NCBI GenBank assembly: GCA_027309085.1
Contig: DAIDDL010000004.1
Coordinates: 98,070 to 162,069, forward strand
Length of the DNA: 64,000 bases
Reading direction: 5' to 3'
Source of the DNA: Sulfobacillus sp.
GTDB taxonomy: Bacteria > Bacillota > Sulfobacillia > Sulfobacillales > Sulfobacillaceae
In this document: one piece after another, positions 29,055-37,342 of the stretch
Position numbering within the stretch: the stretch's first letter is position 1
Layout: each line of letters starts with the position of its first letter
Translations under genes and position numbers: made by a program
Notes under the pieces: generated by a model
Database searches by the model: none
What the model was told of the DNA's origin: nothing
The model's input: the letters and a program-made list of their open reading frames with translations, nothing else

Positions 29055-29921
29055 TCAACGCGCAGCGAGCAATTCCTGCAACGCCACAGTCGGCCCCCAC
29101 TCCTCGAGGCCTCTTAAGAGGTCTTCCTCATATAGGGTGCCCATTTTCTTGAGATCCGGGGACAGCACGATCACCCGGTGATACTTCATGGGCCGCATTA
29201 CCCGGAGCACGTCTCCCAGAGGAGTCTCGCAATGCACGGCAAAGTCGTCGAGCGCCCACACGGGCCTTTTTCGCAGCCATATGGGACGCAGCGCCAGGTC
29301 CCGCACAATCAGGTAAGCCGCCGGGCGTGGGGAGTGTTTGGCCCCCCAGTAGATAAACACCGCGAACACTCCCACGCTGATCAGGGGACGTGGTGTGAGA
29401 AACGACAAGATCGTGACCACGAACAGCCCGCGGGCCAGCCACAGCCCTCCTTGTACCACTCTTCTCTCCGCCGCCTCGTACCCTATCGTGCGGGACAGAT
29501 AGAGCCTCGCCAGGTGCCCACCGTCCAAGGGGGCCACAGGGAGGAGATTCAACAGGCCCAACCCCAGGTTCATCTCAATGAAAAGATGAATCCATTGAGG
29601 GCTGACCGGAAGCCACTGCGCCATTCCCCATGCGGCCGATGCTAGGAAAAAATTCTGCAAGGGCCCCGCCACCGCGATCATGGCTTCCACATAAGGCTCT
29701 TGCTGACTAATCCCGGAAATGCGCGCGATCCCGCCGAATGGCCATAGTTCAATGCGTTCCACCGTGCATCCATAGCTGTCCGCTATGATGGCATGGGTGA
29801 GTTCATGCAGCGTGATGACAAAGAAAGCCAGCGCTATCCGGATCCCCTGCCCTCCCGCCAGATAGAGGGCTAGAATCACAATGAACCACGGATTGATTGA
29901 AATTTTTCGCCACATGGACAT
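29055..29921 (-). CDS. spoIVFB: SpoIVFB-like site-2 intramembrane metalloprotease
   Basis: 288 residues from ATG 29921, which follows TAGGAGG. The zinc site is HELTHAIIADSYGC (HExxH) in the second helix and LLNLLPVAPLDGGHLARL (NxxPxxPLDG), the M50 hallmark. About five membrane helices are followed by a CBS-like cytosolic tail (about 210-288). In Bacillus SpoIVFB cuts pro-sigmaK in the mother cell. Position next to a SpoIVFA-like gene and upstream of rplU supports orthology. Pro-sigmaK is not in the window, so the substrate is inferred. Confidence 0.88.
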   Translation of the reverse strand: MSMWRKISINPWFIVILALYLAGGQGIRIALAFFVITLHELTHAIIADSYGCTVERIELWPFGGIARISGISQQEPYVEAMIAVAGPLQNFFLASAAWGMAQWLPVSPQWIHLFIEMNLGLGLLNLLPVAPLDGGHLARLYLSRTIGYEAAERRVVQGGLWLARGLFVVTILSFLTPRPLISVGVFAVFIYWGAKHSPRPAAYLIVRDLALRPIWLRKRPVWALDDFAVHCETPLGDVLRVMRPMKYHRVIVLSPDLKKMGTLYEEDLLRGLEEWGPTVALQELLAAR

Positions 29922-29931
29922 GGTAGGCCTC

Positions 29932-30516
29932 CTAGCGGCGCGCCCACCTGGAGCCAAAAAACTCCCGGCTGAGCGGATTGAGGGGCAGACCGTCTTTTGT
30001 TACCCCCATCACGAGTCGGCCCCTTGAGTAGCCCAGGAGTTCCCCCGTCGCCACACTCTCCCCTCCGCGTACGGCCACTTGCGTCAGTCCCGTGAGTACG
30101 ATGAGCGTGTTCCCCGCCTTTAGGGTCACCCCATCTTGGTTTGCTGTCGCGACCACAGCAGGGGCAAAGGCCCGCACCTGCGCATGAGGGTCCGTCTGCA
30201 GGCTGATGTTCCCCGCAAACTGGCTGTGATGCCACCCGAACGCCTGCACGACCCGTGCGGGCTCCACAGGAGGAGTCCAGGCAGCCCCGGGAGACATGGC
30301 CTGGTGGGCAGGGGCCGCTGCTCCGCCCGGGGGCCATGGCACTGTCCAGTGTGGGACATGGAATGCCGATGTAATCCACCGGCGTTCCGCAGACAGCGCC
30401 TGGCTGCGTGCCGGGCCGGGAAGGACGTGGCTGGCGTAGACTGCGCACACCAGAAGACCCGCCGCACTCCAGCGGATCCACCCCCGCTTTGCATGAACCG
30501 GCTCTTTGGATGTCAT
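29932..30516 (-). CDS. spoIVFA: SpoIVFA-like protein with degenerate M23 domain
   Basis: 194 residues. One N-terminal membrane helix (about 14-32) is followed by an extracytoplasmic linker and a C-terminal LytM/M23-like fold (VVQAFGWHHSQFAGNISLQT...). The metal-binding HxxxD/HxH set is incomplete, as in SpoIVFA, which regulates rather than cuts. In Bacillus SpoIVFA anchors and inhibits SpoIVFB. The gap to spoIVFB is 10 bases, so translational coupling is likely. GGGAGGGAG precedes ATG 30516. Identification rests on order, topology and the fold, with weak sequence similarity. Confidence 0.7.
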   Translation of the reverse strand: MTSKEPVHAKRGWIRWSAAGLLVCAVYASHVLPGPARSQALSAERRWITSAFHVPHWTVPWPPGGAAAPAHQAMSPGAAWTPPVEPARVVQAFGWHHSQFAGNISLQTDPHAQVRAFAPAVVATANQDGVTLKAGNTLIVLTGLTQVAVRGGESVATGELLGYSRGRLVMGVTKDGLPLNPLSREFFGSRWARR

Positions 30517-30641
30517 TGGCGCTCCCTCCCCATGTGCGGCCCGATATCACCATCCTATGCAGGCTGGTCCCGTTCATTCCCCGAACGGCAGCGATTTGAT
30601 CATTCGCCGTCCCAGGTGATATGATCAATTCAAAGGAGACG

Positions 30642-30914
30642 ATGCCAGTGAAGGTAGCCCCGTGGGAAGCATTAGCGTTGGCGTTGGCTTTTGTGTTTGT
30701 CGGATCCTATCTGCAGCGGAAAGCCTTTGTCATTTGGCAGATGCCTCACTATTTGGCAAAGAGCTGGGTGCGCTACTCCCTGATGATCGTGACGATTATC
30801 ATCCTAGGCTTTCCCTCCGTAATGGGATATTGGTGGATGGCCCCTATTTACGGTGCAGCCATCGGATTTTTGGGAGGGCGCCAAGCCGACTGGGAAACGG
30901 CCTGCAAGGATTAA
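30642..30914 (+). CDS. Small two-helix membrane protein
   Basis: 90 residues from ATG 30642, chosen over ATG 30621 because AAAGGAGA lies 5 bases before it. Two or three hydrophobic helices (LALALAFVFVGSYLQ, YSLMIVTIIILGFPSVMGYW, APIYGAAIGFLGG). No family recognised. Divergent from the SpoIVFA gene and followed by a terminator at 31066-31098. Confidence 0.6.
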   Translation: MPVKVAPWEALALALAFVFVGSYLQRKAFVIWQMPHYLAKSWVRYSLMIVTIIILGFPSVMGYWWMAPIYGAAIGFLGGRQADWETACKD

Positions 30915-31065
30915 GGCCGGACCTCGGACGCCGAAGTCCTCTCGCGGACAACTCCCCGGGAACCGCAGAGTCTTGTCAGCCAGCAGCGCGGTGCTGGCGT
31001 CAGGGCGCACAGGGATATGGAATCAAAAATAATTGGGTCCCTGGAGCACCGACGGGGTGATTTTC

Positions 31066-31098
31066 AGCCGCAACCTAGGAAGTGGTTGCGGCTCCGTC
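31066..31098 (+). terminator. Terminator-like hairpin
   Basis: 10-bp perfect stem agccgcaacc/ggttgcggct (31066-31075 with 31084-31093), followed by CCGTCTTTCTT. It serves the small membrane protein gene. Confidence 0.6.
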
Positions 31099-31107
31099 TT
31101 TCTTGCG

Positions 31108-31144
31108 GCCCGGAGGACACTCTCCCTGCGAGTGTCCTCCGGGC
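31108..31144. repeat. 14-bp perfect inverted repeat
   Basis: gcccggaggacact/agtgtcctccgggc around a 9-base loop, without a T-tract. A second strong stem right after the terminator; possibly a structured RNA or an element end. Confidence 0.5.
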
Positions 31145-31886
31145 GCCCGCTCCATGCTAGCTTAGGTTTGCTTTAGGAACACCTAGCTGGCAAAGATGCC
31201 GCCCTGCCACTTATGTCCGAAATTGTCTGTTCCAGAGCCTGGTAGGGGCACGGTGGTTGTTGGGTCCCCCGGAGCGGGGGCACGCCAAACCGCAGTGGCG
31301 CGCTCCCCGCTCCGCGATGGCTATCGCCGGATTGTGGTCCGCTGCGCTAACAGATTGGCTTCGTCCAGGCAAGAGAATATGTAGACGGCGCCGAATGACT
31401 AACTTGCCTTGACACATCGTGCCCGGGGGAGGCGCTTGGGGAAGAAACCCGTCCCCGGCCCATCGTGCGGGATATCTGGGGCCTGGCCATGTTACGAATG
31501 GGCATCCATGAACTCTCCCGCCGCCTAACCCATACGGGTTGAGGCAGGGGTTTCTGGGATCACTCCCGGAAGTTCCTGGTTCTACGACCGCTGCGCCGAG
31601 CCGTTAGGCTGCGTGCGTCTTATGCTGGATCTCCCCAGGCGTCGATTCGGACCGTTCCGGCCCTATGCCCTTATAGTAGAACAAAAATTTAGGGCTGTCT
31701 AGCCCTGCGGGCTGGCCCGCTTGACCCCCTCTTGGCTATCGCCTAAGAAGGGGAATGCGCGGGCGTTATGTTCAAGACATACAAAGCGCCCCCGCTCGCC
31801 ACGGAGGCAGTGCGATGATGAACGTATTCGCGGACACGCTTGCGCCCCATCGTGTTAGCGCCGAATACAAAAAAGTTCTTCCGCGT
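31145..31886. other. Gene-free, possibly relic sequence
   Basis: About 740 bases with many stops in all frames. The stretch around 31500-31600 on the minus strand and 31196-31384 on the plus strand stay open briefly, but I recognise no motif. It may be a worn insertion sequence. Confidence 0.4.
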
Positions 31887-32057
31887 CTATGATTCCTTGC
31901 GTGGCGCGGAGGGCTTCTTGGCCCGCCCGGAAGGACGGGGCTTTTTCTTTTCGAGACGGGCCAACCGCTGTTCAATGCGCGAGAGCAGGGCAAACAGCGC
32001 TAAAAAGAGCGCCCCGTCGACTGAGAGCAGCACAATCACCCAACTTGTAGACGTCAC
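31887..32057 (-). CDS. Short membrane-anchored protein, 56 residues
   Basis: GTG 32057 follows GGGGAAGAGG. One hydrophobic helix (SWVIVLLSVDGALFLALFAL) is followed by a charged coiled segment SRIEQRLARLEKKK and a basic Lys/Pro/Arg tail. The single-helix-plus-basic-tail layout and the ribosome site make it a likely real gene. No family recognised. Confidence 0.5.
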   Translation of the reverse strand: MTSTSWVIVLLSVDGALFLALFALLSRIEQRLARLEKKKPRPSGRAKKPSAPRKES

Positions 32058-32147
32058 GCCTCTTCCCCCATTTTTATGGCCGCCATCCCAACTGGGGCTA
32101 CCACAGCTGATCTCCAGAAACCGGAGGATTTGCCTCGCTGCCGTCCC

Positions 32148-32780
32148 TTATCTTGCCCTCCGGCGTCCATAGCGGGGCTCGGGCTGGAAGCGGAACAACT
32201 TGAACAGCCACAGCACCACGCCCTCAAGGCCCGCGCGCGCCCCGAGCACAGCCAGTCCCGCCACTATGCCGATTGCGGCCCCGGCCAGCACGTCCGTAGG
32301 CCAGTGCACCCCAACCCAGACCCGGGCCAGGCTGATCGCCGCCGCAAACAGCGCGCCCCACCAGCCGTCATGGCGGCCCGCGTAGAACAAGGCCGTCGCA
32401 AAAGCAAAGCTTCCGGCGGCATGATCGCTGGGAAATGACGTATCCCGGGCGTGAGTGATCAGCAAATGCACCTGCTGGGGCTCAAAGATAAATGGCCGCG
32501 GCCGGTACGGCAGGACGTGCACCAGCACGACATTGACGGCCAGAGCCAGCACCCCGGCGGCGGTGCCGTAAACAACCGCCCGCCTTGCCCGGTTTTGCCG
32601 GAGCGGCGGCCAGAACCACATCATCAAAAAAATGACGGCCCACAGCTCTGGAGCCAATTTGGCAAGAATGATGGCCACAGCGTTGAGCCATGGACTCAAT
32701 GTGGCCAAATGGTTAATCACATGAAACCAGTACCGGTCAAATTCGGGAATGGGAAAAGATGTTGCCACCGGGCATGCCAC
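32148..32780 (-). CDS. PAP2-family membrane phosphatase (BcrC-like)
   Basis: 210 residues with about six helices. The three phosphatase motifs are present: VLPYRPRPF (KxxxxxxRP, with the lysine not evident), TSFPSDHAAGS and SLARVWVGVHWPTDVLAG with the catalytic His and supporting Asp. Such enzymes in spore formers often recycle undecaprenyl pyrophosphate for peptidoglycan synthesis, which would fit its place directly downstream of rodA (5-base gap). Lipid phosphatase activity on other substrates is possible. The start is GTG 32780. Confidence 0.85.
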   Translation of the reverse strand: MACPVATSFPIPEFDRYWFHVINHLATLSPWLNAVAIILAKLAPELWAVIFLMMWFWPPLRQNRARRAVVYGTAAGVLALAVNVVLVHVLPYRPRPFIFEPQQVHLLITHARDTSFPSDHAAGSFAFATALFYAGRHDGWWGALFAAAISLARVWVGVHWPTDVLAGAAIGIVAGLAVLGARAGLEGVVLWLFKLFRFQPEPRYGRRRAR

Positions 32781-32785
32781 CTCTG

Positions 32786-33961
32786 TTATGTGTTTTTACT
32801 GATGACCACGCGGGTTCCCGCTGCGGCGCGCCCATAAGACAGGGGTTTGCGGCGCAGGTAGACATTCAGCAAAATGCCCACACCCACCGAGTCCGCCAGA
32901 AGCGCTGACCCCCCGTAGCTCATAAAGGGCAGAGGCACTCCTGCCACCGGCATAATGCCAGACACCATGCCGGCACTCTCAATGACATGGAAGGCAAACA
33001 TGGACACCACTCCCGCCGCCAGCAGCATGCCGTAGCGGTCCTTGGCATGCACCGCGATGAAGAGACCCCGGGCCAGGAGGAGCAGATACACCGCCAAGAG
33101 GGCCATCGACCCGACGAAACCCACTTCCTCGGCAATGACTGCAAAGATGAAGTCCGTGTAGGATTCCGGCAGGTAACTGAGCTGGTTGGAATGCGCTGTA
33201 AAGATTCCAGTGCCAAACAGACCACCGCTGCCTACGGCAATTCGCGACTGAATCACATTGAATCCCGCGCCCAGCGGGTCCTTGTTGGGATTGAGAAAAA
33301 TAATCAGACGGTTCAGCTGGTACTGGTGCATCGGGATCCAGACATGAAAGTGGTAGTGCAAATAAATCCATGCCACCACAGCCACCAGTCCGCCCGGAAA
33401 AACAATCAAAAGCTTCCACCACGACGCTCCTGCCATCAGCAGCATGCCGCCGGCTATGGCCACGAAAACCAGAGCCGTGCCTAAGTCCGGCTGCTTCAAA
33501 ATCAGCAGCATGGGCAACAGCAGGAGCAGACCCGGTGACACCAAATCCCGCCAACGGTTCAGCTGCGTCTTTTTATCCAAATGGGTAGCGAAAGCCACAA
33601 CCAGCGCAATTTTGGCAAATTCTGAAGGCTGCAGCTGAAACGGCCCGACCTGGATCCACCTTTGCGCTCCCAGTGCCGAATGCCCCTTGAGAAGCACGTA
33701 CGCCAGAAGGGCCACGGCACCCCAGTACAGGTAAGGGCTCAGAGCCTTAAATCGCTCGTAAGGGAGCCAGGCCACAGCGGCCATGGTCACCAGGCCCAGC
33801 GCTACCCATACCATCTGGCGGTGCACGAAATACAGCTGCGATCCGGCAGGCAGCAGAGGCTTCGTGGCGCTACCGATCACAAACAGGCTCAGCCCCGACA
33901 TCAGCAGAACAATGATCAAGACCAGATAGTCAATGTTTTTCCACACCTGATTGGGATGCAT
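32786..33961 (-). CDS. rodA: RodA/SEDS peptidoglycan glycosyltransferase
   Basis: 391 residues, ten helices. SEDS landmarks: HRQMVWVALGL, GAQRWIQVGPFQLQPSEFAKI, LKQPDLGTALVFVAI, YLPESYTDFIFAVIAEEVGF and the C-terminal GGSALLADSVGVGILLNV. RodA polymerises lipid II for side-wall growth with a class B PBP. Here it lies behind minE and with mreBCD on the same strand, so RodA is preferred to FtsW or SpoVE. A transpeptidase partner (PBP2) is not in the window. Confidence 0.92.
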   Translation of the reverse strand: MHPNQVWKNIDYLVLIIVLLMSGLSLFVIGSATKPLLPAGSQLYFVHRQMVWVALGLVTMAAVAWLPYERFKALSPYLYWGAVALLAYVLLKGHSALGAQRWIQVGPFQLQPSEFAKIALVVAFATHLDKKTQLNRWRDLVSPGLLLLLPMLLILKQPDLGTALVFVAIAGGMLLMAGASWWKLLIVFPGGLVAVVAWIYLHYHFHVWIPMHQYQLNRLIIFLNPNKDPLGAGFNVIQSRIAVGSGGLFGTGIFTAHSNQLSYLPESYTDFIFAVIAEEVGFVGSMALLAVYLLLLARGLFIAVHAKDRYGMLLAAGVVSMFAFHVIESAGMVSGIMPVAGVPLPFMSYGGSALLADSVGVGILLNVYLRRKPLSYGRAAAGTRVVISKNT

Positions 33962-34057
33962 TTAAGCCTCGACCTCTCTCACGTCATTATCTTTACAGTA
34001 TATAAGACAAGACGCAGGAGGTCGAGACCATGCAATTTTCATCGTTCGCCAGATCCT

Positions 34058-34324
34058 CTAGACGGAAGTGCGTTTGACGCTGCGAATCGGGATATTCGCC
34101 ACCAGAGCCATGGACTCGTCGTGGCGTGAGAAATCCACGCGAAATCCCTCATCATCGATATCCATGTATTCCGAAATCACTTTCAGCAGGTCATTTTTCA
34201 GGTTCTCCAGGGCCTGCGGTGACAAGCTGGCCCGGTCGTGCACCAGCACCAGGCGGAGGCGTTCTTTCGCCACATCCTTGCTCGCATCCTCCCGTCCAAA
34301 GACACGCGCGAACAGGTCAAACAT
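34058..34324 (-). CDS. minE: MinE cell division topological specificity factor
   Basis: 88 residues from ATG 34324 (AAGGGGGGAC upstream); an upstream ATG at 34345 overlaps the minD stop but lacks a ribosome site. MFDLFARVFGRE forms the membrane-targeting helix, KERLRLVLVHDRASLSP the MinD-binding strand, and LKNDLLKVISEYMDIDDEGF the dimer core. MinE stimulates MinD ATPase and confines MinCD to the poles. It is the last of the minC-minD-minE run. Confidence 0.94.
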   Translation of the reverse strand: MFDLFARVFGREDASKDVAKERLRLVLVHDRASLSPQALENLKNDLLKVISEYMDIDDEGFRVDFSRHDESMALVANIPIRSVKRTSV

Positions 34325-34341
34325 AGACCGTCCCCCCTTGC

Positions 34342-35139
34342 TCATGACTTAAACCCCATGAGCTTGCGCAGCCGGTTAAAAAATCCCGAATCATCATCCA
34401 ATTTCATCATGGGCACATTTTCTCCTTGAAGGCGCCGGGTGATGTTGCGGTAGGCCTCCCCAGCTTTGGACTGGGGATTGAGCACGGCTGGTTCGCCGCG
34501 GTTTGTAGACACCACAATGAATTCGTCGTCGGGCACAACACCGAGCAACTCGATGGCCAGAATCTCGATCATGTCATCAATATCCATCATGTCGCCTTTT
34601 TTTACCATGCTCGCACGAATCCGGTTGATAATCAAGAAGGGCTTGTGCTTTTCCTGCGCTTCAAGCAACCCGATGATGCGGTCGGCATCCCGCACGGACG
34701 ACACTTCAGGAGTCGCGACGACAATAGCCTTGTCCGCGCCTGCGACGGCATTTTTAAACCCCTGCTCAATGCCTGCCGGAGAATCAATGAGGACGTAATC
34801 GAATTCCTCTTTCATCTGGCCCACCAGCTCCCGCATCTGCTCGGGTGACACGGCTGTCTTGTCACGGGTCTGGGCAGCGGGCAGCAGGTAAAGATTTTCA
34901 AAACGCTTGTCCTTGATGAGGGCGTGCTTGAGCTTGGCAAATCCCTCGACAACGTCGACCAGATCATAGACGATGCGGTTTTCCAGTCCCATCACCACGT
35001 CCAAATTCCTTAGGCCTATATCCGCATCAATCAAGGCGATTTTCATTCCCGCCTTGGCCAGGCCTGCACCCAAATTGGCCGTGGTCGTAGTCTTTCCGAC
35101 GCCTCCTTTCCCCGATGTAATGACGATGGCTTCCCCCAT
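34342..35139 (-). CDS. minD: MinD septum-site ATPase
   Basis: 265 residues from ATG 35139 (AGGAGGA upstream). The deviant Walker A is GKGGVGKTTTTANLG at residues 10-24; switch regions include DADIGLRNLDVVMGLENR and YVLIDSPAGIEQGF; the amphipathic C-terminal helix FFNRLRKLMGF binds membrane. MinD recruits MinC and, with MinE, sets division-site placement. Co-transcribed between minC and minE. Confidence 0.97.
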   Translation of the reverse strand: MGEAIVITSGKGGVGKTTTTANLGAGLAKAGMKIALIDADIGLRNLDVVMGLENRIVYDLVDVVEGFAKLKHALIKDKRFENLYLLPAAQTRDKTAVSPEQMRELVGQMKEEFDYVLIDSPAGIEQGFKNAVAGADKAIVVATPEVSSVRDADRIIGLLEAQEKHKPFLIINRIRASMVKKGDMMDIDDMIEILAIELLGVVPDDEFIVVSTNRGEPAVLNPQSKAGEAYRNITRRLQGENVPMMKLDDDSGFFNRLRKLMGFKS

Positions 35140-35155
35140 AACGTACGGATCCTCC

Positions 35156-35743
35156 TTACTTAATGTTTCCCAGCATGCTGTGCTGCCATTGATCAATGAT
35201 CAGCTGGCCGTCACGCACCTCGGCAAATTCTGGAACTGCCGGCAGCGTGGCATCCTCCTTGTCCGGAGCCCGCCCAATAAAATGGGCAATCCGGATCTGG
35301 GTGGGATTCAGTCGAAAAGCCGCAACCATTGCCTGAGTATTGCCTTCAGCGCCCGCATGGGCCAGTCCCCGAAGCCACCCCATCACAATGATATCCCCGC
35401 CGGCCACAATTTCGGCACCGGGATTGACATCGCCTAATATTACTACATTCCCGTAAAACCTTACATGCTGCCCAGATCTCAATGTCTTGCGGATCAACAG
35501 AGTGGGGTGGCGCCTGGCTTCATCGTCCCAATCGCGCGCGCTTCGCGGCTCAAAGCGCTGGCCGGCAAAAACCCTGGCGATATCCGGCCCGCTCGGCAGC
35601 ACGCTCCTCTCTGCCGCACCTTTTGGGCCAGATGGGGACTCTGCCATGATCTGATCTTCTGGTATCAGCGCCCCGGAGTCTAGCGGTGCCGGACTCATCT
35701 CCTGGTCGCCTTCTGATACCGTCTTGGGTAAACGGCGCGCCAA
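35156..35743 (-). CDS. minC: MinC division inhibitor, N-terminal domain apparently missing
   Basis: 195 residues from TTG 35743, which has GAGGAGGG seven bases before it; ATG 35698 is an alternative. Residues about 80-185 are the MinC C-terminal beta-helix: TLRSGQHVRFYGNVVILGDV, NPGAEIVAGGDIIVMGWLRG, LAHAGAEGN and LNPTQIRIA. This part dimerises and binds MinD and FtsZ bundles. The first 75 residues are low-complexity, Pro/Ser/Glu-rich, and do not resemble the folded MinC N-domain that inhibits FtsZ. Either the N-domain has diverged or this is a shortened MinC. Confidence 0.85.
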   Translation of the reverse strand: MARRLPKTVSEGDQEMSPAPLDSGALIPEDQIMAESPSGPKGAAERSVLPSGPDIARVFAGQRFEPRSARDWDDEARRHPTLLIRKTLRSGQHVRFYGNVVILGDVNPGAEIVAGGDIIVMGWLRGLAHAGAEGNTQAMVAAFRLNPTQIRIAHFIGRAPDKEDATLPAVPEFAEVRDGQLIIDQWQHSMLGNIK

Positions 35744-35871
35744 TGGTGTCCCTCCTCGATTTGACTCAGCACCATACACATTCTCTGTCGGCTCCTAATA
35801 TCCTGCCATCCTTGTGGCCAGCCACCAAAGATTTTGTCCTGTGATTCAGTCAAACTGCCGGAAATCCAGAC

Positions 35872-35905
35872 AAAAACCGACGAGACTCTGAAGAGAGTTC
35901 GTCGG
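35872..35905 (-). terminator. Terminator between mreD and minC
   Basis: 12-bp stem with one bulge (arms ccgacgagactct and agagttcgtcgg, 35877-35905), followed by TTTTTG on the minus strand. It separates the mre operon from the min operon. Confidence 0.75.
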
Positions 35906-35930
35906 TCCATGAAGGATAGCGTCAAGATCG

Positions 35931-36446
35931 CTATGATGATAGGGACCGGTAGGGCGTCCTCTTGCCGGACCGCGTGCGAAATCCCAAAAGGCCGCCCAAG
36001 GCGGGTGTGAACAGCATGGAAAACAAAATCCACACCGGGAGGGGGCGCGAAAAAACCAGCCATGAAAAGTGATAGCCAAACACATAGAGCAGGAGCCACT
36101 GAAACGGCGTCACCACCACCTGGCTCAGAGCCGCGAGCAATCCCGGCACAAAGATGGGATCGTGTACGATCCGCTGTTGCAAGGAGGCAATCGCGTAGCC
36201 CAGCAGTGCAAATGTCAGCGCGTTGAGGCCGATCAGCCGCCCCGCCCAGAGGTCCTGCATCAGTCCTCCGATTAAACCCGCGTACATCCCGCGCCGGGGC
36301 GTCTCGTACAGCGCAATCAACACGGTAACCGACAACACCACATTGGGCACGTAGCCATTGGGAAAAATCTGCGGCAGCAGCGCCACCTGAATCAACAGAG
36401 CCAGCAAATACAGCACAATCCATGTGCCCACCCGAAAACGCGCCAT
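35931..36446 (-). CDS. mreD: MreD rod-shape membrane protein
   Basis: 171 residues, five or six helices, with the MreD-typical PNVVLSVTVLIALYETPRRG and GLIGGLMQDLWAGRLIGLNA. It bridges MreC and the cytoskeleton in the elongasome. Two bases separate it from the mreC stop, and the operon ends at the hairpin just downstream. Confidence 0.9.
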   Translation of the reverse strand: MARFRVGTWIVLYLLALLIQVALLPQIFPNGYVPNVVLSVTVLIALYETPRRGMYAGLIGGLMQDLWAGRLIGLNALTFALLGYAIASLQQRIVHDPIFVPGLLAALSQVVVTPFQWLLLYVFGYHFSWLVFSRPLPVWILFSMLFTPALGGLLGFRTRSGKRTPYRSLSS

Positions 36447-36448
36447 CT

Positions 36449-37318
36449 TCAGCTTTGCCCTCCTCCGAAAATAGGCGGAATGCTCGTGCCCGAGGGGTGC
36501 GATTCCACCACCATCACGGTCTGCAACCGGTTGAAATCCACCGCTGGCTTGATGACAGCGGTTTCTGTCAATCCAAACTGATTTTTGGCCACAGACATGA
36601 CCTGACCAATCAGCAGCCCTTTCGGGTAATATTGGCTCAATCCCGAAGTAGCTACCACGTCGCCTGGCAGAATGTCCGGCTTATGAGAAAACAGCTGAAG
36701 CTGCAGCAGGCCGGTCACTGGGTCCTGCCCCAAGACCACCCCAGTGGATTGCGAGCGCACATCCACCGCGCCGATTCCGCTCTTCGGGTCCAGAATCAGC
36801 ATGATGGTCGCGGTGCCGGGGCTGACCGCCACGACCCGCCCCACCACACCTTGTGGAACAATGACCGCCATCCCCGTACGCAGGCCGTTGTTGGCGCCCT
36901 GGTCAATCACCGCAGTATTGAACCAACTGTCTGGGTTGCGGGCAATGATGCTGGCTGGATCGAGCTTCCATGTGCCCAGTTTTTGTTCAAGGCCGACCAA
37001 TCCCCGCAATTGACCATTCTCGGCCAGAACCTCGGACAGTTCCAGCTTCATGGAATTGTATTGCAGCAGTTGCCGTTTCAGCTTCCGGTTCTGCTGCTGC
37101 AATGTAAACAAATCGCCGACGGTGCTAATCCCAATCCCCGTCTCCCTGCCTAAAAACGCCATGCTCGACTCGGCGGGCGACACCACGGTATTGATAATGT
37201 TGCTGAGACCAATAACTGTGCCGCGGATGCGGGCGGTCAAACTTAAACTCACCGTGACGACCATCACCACCAAGACGGTGATCAGAAGCCGGCGCCACCG
37301 GTACAGGAATCCGCCCAC
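36449..37318 (-). CDS. mreC: MreC rod-shape protein
   Basis: 289 residues: short cytosolic lead, one membrane helix (about 10-30), a coiled coil (about 70-105, LFTLQQQNRKLKRQLLQYN), then the double beta-barrel with ARNPDSWFNTAVIDQGANNG, GLRTGMAVIVPQGVVGRV and YYPKGLLIGQV. MreC organises the peptidoglycan machinery outside the membrane. Located between mreB and mreD in the standard order. Confidence 0.95.
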   Translation of the reverse strand: MGGFLYRWRRLLITVLVVMVVTVSLSLTARIRGTVIGLSNIINTVVSPAESSMAFLGRETGIGISTVGDLFTLQQQNRKLKRQLLQYNSMKLELSEVLAENGQLRGLVGLEQKLGTWKLDPASIIARNPDSWFNTAVIDQGANNGLRTGMAVIVPQGVVGRVVAVSPGTATIMLILDPKSGIGAVDVRSQSTGVVLGQDPVTGLLQLQLFSHKPDILPGDVVATSGLSQYYPKGLLIGQVMSVAKNQFGLTETAVIKPAVDFNRLQTVMVVESHPSGTSIPPIFGGGQS

Positions 37319-37342
37319 CCTTCGACCCCTCCTCTTCCCCTG

